Below the pieces are notes generated by a model that ran no database searches, was not told the origin of the DNA, and saw only the letters and a program-made list of their open reading frames with translations. The position numbers and the translations under genes were made by a program. Shown piece by piece: positions 59,542-64,000 of a DNA stretch of 64,000 nucleotides. The DNA comes from Lentzea alba (GTDB taxonomy: Bacteria > Actinomycetota > Actinomycetes > Mycobacteriales > Pseudonocardiaceae), in NCBI RefSeq assembly GCF_011067745.1, contig NZ_JAAMPJ010000003.1, positions 310,001-374,000 of the forward strand. Reading direction: 5' to 3'. How positions within the stretch are numbered: the stretch's first letter is position 1; each line of letters opens with the position of its first letter.

Positions 59542-61602
59542 ATGTACAGACGGTTCTCTCGTTTGGCTGTCACAACATTCGTGCTATCAGCGTTGTTCGT
59601 GCCCATCGCATCGGCACAGTCCGATGCGCCGATCGCCGATCCGTTGCCGACGCCGGGTGCGTCCGGCATCGGCCTCGAACTGACCGAGGTCGCGCAGCTG
59701 CCGAAGTCGGAACCGGTTCCGCCACCGACGGACGCACGCCTGCGCCGGTACAACAGGATCAACTACCTCGGCGAAATTCCGGACGGGTCGGGCCGGCTGT
59801 TCGTGCCGGACATGAACGGCAAGCTCTACCTGCTGGACAACGGGGTTCAGCACGCGTTCCTGGATCTGGGCGCGGCCGTCGGCCCCGACTTCCACAACCA
59901 CCGCGGCCTGGGCAGTGGCTTCGGGTTCGTGGCGTTCCACCCGAACTTCAAGCGCAACGGCAAGTTCTACACCGTCCACACCGAAACCGGTTCCGCGCTC
60001 ACGACGAAGAAGCCGGACTGGTCTTCGCCGGTCGACAACGTGGTCCACGGCGTGATCACCGAGTGGACCGCGGCCGACCCGCGCGCCGACCTGTTCTCCG
60101 GCACGCACCGCGAGATCATGCGCGTCGGCTACGCGTCGTACATCCACGGCTTCCAGGAGATCGGCTTCAACCCGAACGCGCGCCGGTGGAACGAGGACTA
60201 CGGCCTGCTGTACCTCGCGGCGGGCGACGGCGGCATCGGCGTCTCGACGACGTTGCCGCAGGACTTGGCGCTGCCGCAGGGAAAGATCCTGCGCATCGAC
60301 CCTGATGGCCGCAACAGCGGCAACGGCCAGTACGGCATCCCGCGCACGAACCCGTTCGTGCACAAGGAAGGCGCGCTCGGCGAGATCTACGCGTACGGCA
60401 TGCGCGACCCGTACCGCTTCAGCTGGGACTCCGGCGGCTCGCACAAGATGTTCCTCGGCCACATCGGCGAGAAGGCCGTCGACTCGGTCTACGAGGTCCG
60501 CAAGGGCGCCAACCTGGGCTGGAGCGAACGCGAGGGCATCTGGTCGTACCGCCGCGGTGACCCGTCGTGCGGCGTGTTCCCGCTGCCCGCCGACGACGCG
60601 AAGTACGGCTTCACCTATCCCGTCACCGCGTTCGACCACAACCGGCTCTCTTCCCAACGGCCGTGCGCGGACAGCGGCAACGCATTGATGGGCGGCTTCG
60701 TCTACCGCGGTTCGAAGATCCCTTCGTTGCGCGGCAAGTACATCTACGGCGAAGGCGTGAAGGGCCTGATCTACTACGCCGAGGAACGCGAGATGCGTGC
60801 CGGCAAGCCGATGGCCACCACCCGCGAGATGATGGTGTACGCCAACGGCCGGCTGACGACGATGAAGGCTCTGGTCAACGACCCCAACCGGGTCGACCTG
60901 CGCTTCGGGCGGGACGCCGAGGGTGAGCTCTACGTGCTGGCCAAGGCGAACGGCAAGATCTGGAAGGTGACGGGCGCGCGCACCTTCGCCTCCTGCCGCT
61001 CCGGCCACGACTTCGTGAGCGGGGCGACCTCGGCCCGGTCGTGGGAGCCCGTGACGCCCGAGCTGTGGCAGTTCCCCGGCCGTGAAGTCGTGCTGGCCCA
61101 ACCTGGTGTCGCCCGTCCCGGCCCGCGCCGGCCGTTCGAGTACGCCGTGCTGAAGAAGGGCCCGGCGTTCGCGTCGGTGCAGGTGGACGCGCGGGTGCGG
61201 CTGGACACGCCGGTGGCGGAGTCGAACCGGGACGTGATCATCGTGTTCGGGTACAGGTCCGACACCGAGTTCTACTACGCGCATCTGTCGTCGGACAACA
61301 AGATCTATCCGCACAACGGCATCTTCGTGGTCAACAACGCGGACCGGCTTCGGCTCGACCACCAATGGGACGCCACGCGGTCCGTCGGTGCCCCTCCGGC
61401 GGTGTCGGACACGGCCTGGCATCGCGTGCGGGTCAGGCATTGCGCGGACTCGGGCGAGATCGCGGTGTACGTGGACGGTTCGCCGTACCCGTTGATGACG
61501 GCCGTGGACAAGACCTTCTCGTCGGGCCGCGTCGGGTTCGGCTCCTTCGACAACATCGGCCGGCTGCGCGACCTGCGCGTGCAGGGCAAGGGAGTGCGGT
61601 GA
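59542..61602 (+). CDS. Secreted PQQ-type sugar dehydrogenase-like propeller with one lectin-like domain
   Basis: 686 residues from ATG 59542 (MYRRFSRLAVTTF), signal peptide ending near ASAQSDA. It is a paralogue of 56530-59436 across its whole length: propeller with FHNHRGLGSGFGFVAFHPNF, YIHGFQEIGFNPNARRWNED (a short insert) and GMRDPYRFSWD, then the concanavalin-like domain with HLSSDNKIYPHNGIFVVNNA. It stops exactly where the long paralogue goes into its LamG domain, and the LamG part is the next gene, joined by TGATGA. Confidence 0.88.
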   Translation: MYRRFSRLAVTTFVLSALFVPIASAQSDAPIADPLPTPGASGIGLELTEVAQLPKSEPVPPPTDARLRRYNRINYLGEIPDGSGRLFVPDMNGKLYLLDNGVQHAFLDLGAAVGPDFHNHRGLGSGFGFVAFHPNFKRNGKFYTVHTETGSALTTKKPDWSSPVDNVVHGVITEWTAADPRADLFSGTHREIMRVGYASYIHGFQEIGFNPNARRWNEDYGLLYLAAGDGGIGVSTTLPQDLALPQGKILRIDPDGRNSGNGQYGIPRTNPFVHKEGALGEIYAYGMRDPYRFSWDSGGSHKMFLGHIGEKAVDSVYEVRKGANLGWSEREGIWSYRRGDPSCGVFPLPADDAKYGFTYPVTAFDHNRLSSQRPCADSGNALMGGFVYRGSKIPSLRGKYIYGEGVKGLIYYAEEREMRAGKPMATTREMMVYANGRLTTMKALVNDPNRVDLRFGRDAEGELYVLAKANGKIWKVTGARTFASCRSGHDFVSGATSARSWEPVTPELWQFPGREVVLAQPGVARPGPRRPFEYAVLKKGPAFASVQVDARVRLDTPVAESNRDVIIVFGYRSDTEFYYAHLSSDNKIYPHNGIFVVNNADRLRLDHQWDATRSVGAPPAVSDTAWHRVRVRHCADSGEIAVYVDGSPYPLMTAVDKTFSSGRVGFGSFDNIGRLRDLRVQGKGVR

Positions 61603-62531
61603 TGAAACGACTGTTCGTCCTCGGTGTGACCGGGTTGCTGTGCCTCGGCCTCGCTGCCCCTGCCCAGGCCACGTTCGGCACCGTGCTGCCCACCCTGTCC
61701 CGCAACCTGGTGTCGTACTACGACTTCGAACACCCGGTGCGCGCCAACTTGGCGTTAGAACAGGACAGCGGCCGCTCCGGCACGCAGCTGTCCCTGATCA
61801 ACGGCGGCGCCGACATGCGCGTCCGGGACGGCGCCTTCCGGCGGAGCCGCAACTCGGTGCAGCTCAAGCAGATCAACCCGACGGTCGCGGGCAACGACGA
61901 CTGGAAGGCGGGGCTGTACAGCGAAACCGGTGTGCCGTCGCTGAAGGCGTTCAACGGCGTGCGGCAGACGTCGATCATGGGCTGGGTGAAGATGACGGGC
62001 CAGAACCCTGCCCCGAACTCCAACTCGGCCAACCCCGCCGACTTCTACGGCGCGATCGGCCTGGCGGGCGTGCTGTCCGGTGACTCCAACGGTCACGCGG
62101 TGCGCGCATTGCTGGAGCTGATCCAGGTCGACGGCGAACTGAAGCTGGTCGCGCTGGCCCGGCGGATCGACGGAGGCGAGTCGCAAACGTTCGCGGCCAC
62201 CGAGGACTGGCAGAAGTTGTTGCCGCATAACGAGTGGGTGTTCCTGGCGGCCACGTTCGACTTCGACACCGGCGCGATGGTGCTGTACCGCAACGGCAAG
62301 CCGCTGGCCGGCAAGTACGTCGTGGCCGGTGACCCGTGGAAGCTCGAAGGTGAACCGGAGCCGGACCTGGCGTCGGCGACCGATCCGCGTGGGATCAAGA
62401 TCGGCGGCAGCTACCCGCAGAACAACCGCGAGGGCAACGCCTGCAACTGCCGGATGGACAGCCTGATGTTCCTCGACCGCGTCGTGAAGCCGTGGGAGGT
62501 GCACCTGCAGTACCTCTGGATGAAGGGCTGA
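61602..62531 (+). CDS. Secreted LamG-domain protein (split third domain of the paralogue)
   Basis: 309 residues. It has its own signal peptide (LGVTGLLCLGLAAPAQA), so it is exported separately. YYDFEHPVRANLALEQDSGR, WKAGLYSETGVPSLKAFNG and DSLMFLDRVVKPWEVHLQYL match the C-terminal LamG domain of the 968-residue protein. Its ATG overlaps the previous stop. It probably works with the propeller protein outside the cell as a carbohydrate-binding partner. Confidence 0.88.
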   Translation: MKRLFVLGVTGLLCLGLAAPAQATFGTVLPTLSRNLVSYYDFEHPVRANLALEQDSGRSGTQLSLINGGADMRVRDGAFRRSRNSVQLKQINPTVAGNDDWKAGLYSETGVPSLKAFNGVRQTSIMGWVKMTGQNPAPNSNSANPADFYGAIGLAGVLSGDSNGHAVRALLELIQVDGELKLVALARRIDGGESQTFAATEDWQKLLPHNEWVFLAATFDFDTGAMVLYRNGKPLAGKYVVAGDPWKLEGEPEPDLASATDPRGIKIGGSYPQNNREGNACNCRMDSLMFLDRVVKPWEVHLQYLWMKG

Positions 62532-62593
62532 TCTTCCCTTTCGCGTGGAATCCCGGTAATACCAAGGAGTCTCGGAACGAAAGTCCGAAGGCG

Positions 62594-62626
62594 CCGTGGT
62601 TCTCGCCCGCCGGGCGAGGGCCACGG
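62594..62626 (+). terminator. Strong hairpin after the LamG gene
   Basis: CCGTGG (62594-62599) pairs with CCACGG (62621-62626) around an inner 7-bp stem CTCGCCC/GGGCGAG, with GCC as loop. It stands 63 bp past the stop and closes the accessory unit. The remaining 170 bp up to the next gene shows nothing clear. Confidence 0.65.
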
Positions 62627-62796
62627 AGGCCTCGGGTTGGCCCGCGTTCCGTGAGCGGTGATTTTCGTGCGCCGAGCGGACCGAGGCCATTAGTCCCGGC
62701 CGATCACCTTCACCGAACCCCGTCGGTTCCTCCTTTGGGGTGACGTCGTAGATCCGCTAGCGTGCGGGCTTCCGCCGAGTCCAACGGAGTGCCCGC

Positions 62797-64000
62797 GTGA
62801 ATGTTGGAGTGCCGCCGGAGCGCGGTACCACGACCAACAAGGTGGACGGCGCCGGCAACGTCGTGCAGGCCGGCGAGATCCGCGACGTGCACTTCCACGG
62901 TGTGCCGGACGGCGGGTCGCAGCCGGGTCTGGTGTCGACGATCGCACCGACGGATCTGCTGCCGGGCAAGGTGTTCGGCCGCGAACAGCTGGTGACCCGG
63001 CTGGTCGAAGTGACCCAGCGCGCGGACGGCACGCGGGTCGTCCTGCACGGCACGGGCGGCAGCGGCAAGACGGCGGTGGCGCTCGCGCTGGCGGACCGGC
63101 TCGACCGCGAGTTCCCGCGCACCCGCGTCTGGTGGGTCGACGGGTCGTCGGAGTACAGCCTGTCGGCCGGGTTGCGCGAGGTCGTCTACGACGCGGATCC
63201 GCACCATCGCGTCGAGGAGGTCATGCGGGCGTGGCGCGGTGAGGGATCGGCGCCGAACCTGTTGAAGAGGGTGCTGGCGGAGATCCCCGGACGCTGGACG
63301 CTGATCATCGACGGCGCCGACGACCAGCGCGTGCTGGCGCAGTGGCGGTCGGCGCTGCAGCACGACACCGGCACGGTCGTCCTGACGACCCGGAACGGCA
63401 AGGCGAAGGAGTGGAGCCGCTGCGCCGAGGTGCACCAGGTGAGCACCCTGCACGCGGATGCCGCGGTCGAGATGCTGCGGACGCTGGCTCCCGGCTCCGG
63501 CACGGCGGAGCAGGCCCGCGAACTGGCCTGTGCGCTGGGGTACCTGCCGCTCGCGCTCCGCCTGGCCGGGAGCTACCTCAACACGGTGCCCACGCTGCCC
63601 ACCACCGGCGGACTGGCGTTGCCGCAGAGCTTCGAGCAGTACCGGCTGGTGTTCCACGAACGGTTCGTGGAGCTCGACCAGTTGCACGAGATCGGCAGCG
63701 GCCTGGCCGAGCGCGAGCTGTTGTCGCGGACGTGGGAGTTGTCGCTCGACCTGCTGGCGGATCTCGGCATGCCGTGGGCTCGCCCGTTGCTGCGCTGGCT
63801 GTCGTGTTTCGAGCAGGCCCCGATTCCGTGCGACCTGGCGAACTCCGAGATCCTGACCCGCTCGACGTTGTTCAAGGGCATCACGGGCATGGACCTGATC
63901 CACGCTTTCGTGTTCCTGACGAACTTCGGCCTGGTCGAACAGGTTTCGGTGTGGGGCATGCGGTCCTCGTCGGTCACCACGAAGTGCTGGGTGCTGCACC
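62797..64000 (+). CDS. NB-ARC STAND ATPase with RHIM-like N-terminal motif (NLR-like), 3-prime truncated by the window
   Basis: 401 residues are visible from GTG 62797 (CGGAG upstream). Residues 14-35 hold NKVDGAGNVVQAGEIRDVHF; VQAG (23-26) matches the VQxG core of RHIM and the related bacterial amyloid signalling motifs that precede STAND proteins. The NB-ARC module has Walker A GTGGSGKT (Lys-91), Walker B WTLIIDGADD (Asp-172), VLTTRN, and LGYLPLALRLAG (GLPL-like motif). A winged-helix region follows. The C-terminal sensor, usually TPR, lies off the window. Such proteins trigger cell death or immunity after ligand sensing. No effector gene is visible. Confidence 0.85.
   Translation, partial: MNVGVPPERGTTTNKVDGAGNVVQAGEIRDVHFHGVPDGGSQPGLVSTIAPTDLLPGKVFGREQLVTRLVEVTQRADGTRVVLHGTGGSGKTAVALALADRLDREFPRTRVWWVDGSSEYSLSAGLREVVYDADPHHRVEEVMRAWRGEGSAPNLLKRVLAEIPGRWTLIIDGADDQRVLAQWRSALQHDTGTVVLTTRNGKAKEWSRCAEVHQVSTLHADAAVEMLRTLAPGSGTAEQARELACALGYLPLALRLAGSYLNTVPTLPTTGGLALPQSFEQYRLVFHERFVELDQLHEIGSGLAERELLSRTWELSLDLLADLGMPWARPLLRWLSCFEQAPIPCDLANSEILTRSTLFKGITGMDLIHAFVFLTNFGLVEQVSVWGMRSSSVTTKCWVLH

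Noticed and set aside
1-64000. CRISPR arrays, tRNA or rRNA genes, prophage or attachment sites
   Set aside because: No regularly spaced repeats, cloverleaf-like segments with CCA-type ends, rRNA-like stretches, integrase or phage structural genes were recognised on reading; a tRNAscan or Rfam search was not possible here.

Overview
The window is high-GC DNA with actinobacterial habits: GTG/TTG starts, chains of genes joined by ATGA or GTGA stop/start overlaps, TANNNT promoters close to start codons, CebR-, DasR-, IdeR- and LexA-type sites, an LpqS-like protein, an ECF42/DGPF pair and an NB-ARC protein with a VQAG tail motif. A filamentous actinomycete of the Pseudonocardiaceae type fits best. 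The species cannot be named. I see no rRNA, tRNA or CRISPR.

Layout. 1-1391: a TnpB element that abuts the stop codon of an orphan sensor kinase. 2.4-4.2 kb: divergent drug-type ABC exporter. 3.9-7.4 kb: tightly coupled minus-strand operon (two glycosyltransferase-like proteins, methyltransferase, sulfite-oxidase-like molybdoenzyme with a membrane anchor, small membrane protein), followed by a multi-pass membrane protein and a sugar-nucleotide epimerase. 9.8-13.1 kb: OmpR-type two-component system behind a large inverted repeat, and a secreted GH64 glucanase with a CebR-like operator. 13.1-16.2 kb: glucose-dehydrogenase-like enzyme, LysR regulator, SDR, SnoaL-like protein. 16.2-19.5 kb: GH65 phosphorylase with beta-phosphoglucomutase. 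19.5-25.2 kb: VIT transporter, alcohol dehydrogenase, an unknown gene with a LexA box, a HesB-like protein, two NlpC/P60 hydrolases with structured leaders and a small zinc protein.

25.2-30.2 kb: lpqS-cysK2-MFS set as in Mycobacterium tuberculosis Rv0847-0849, next to an IdeR-boxed siderophore-binding lipoprotein and an EntS-like exporter. 30.2-38.7 kb: secreted beta-propeller, proline iminopeptidase, DUF1992, a chitin-type AA10 monooxygenase with a DasR-like site, a decayed stretch around a methyltransferase, a TPR-like repeat protein, DedA, CcdA with a thioredoxin lipoprotein, and an HPF-like protein. 38.7-45.3 kb: PEP-synthase/rifampin-phosphotransferase-like enzyme, DGPF protein with ECF42 sigma factor, CopC-like protein, second ECF sigma factor, LigT-like protein, MFS exporter. 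45.3-48.8 kb: two HATPase (RsbW-like) proteins, class A beta-lactamase, a chimeric regulator pseudogene, a secreted lipase-like hydrolase.

48.9-62.6 kb is the most coherent accessory region: a sugar ABC importer with a phytanoyl-CoA-dioxygenase-like enzyme, then a second ABC importer and two loci for secreted PQQ-type sugar-dehydrogenase-like propellers with lectin-like domains. Three near-identical LacI-type palindromes sit in front of the last three transcription units, so these probably form one regulon for binding, oxidising and importing an extracellular carbohydrate or derivative. The LacI regulator is not in the window. The window ends inside a bacterial NLR-like NB-ARC ATPase with a RHIM-like N-terminal motif.
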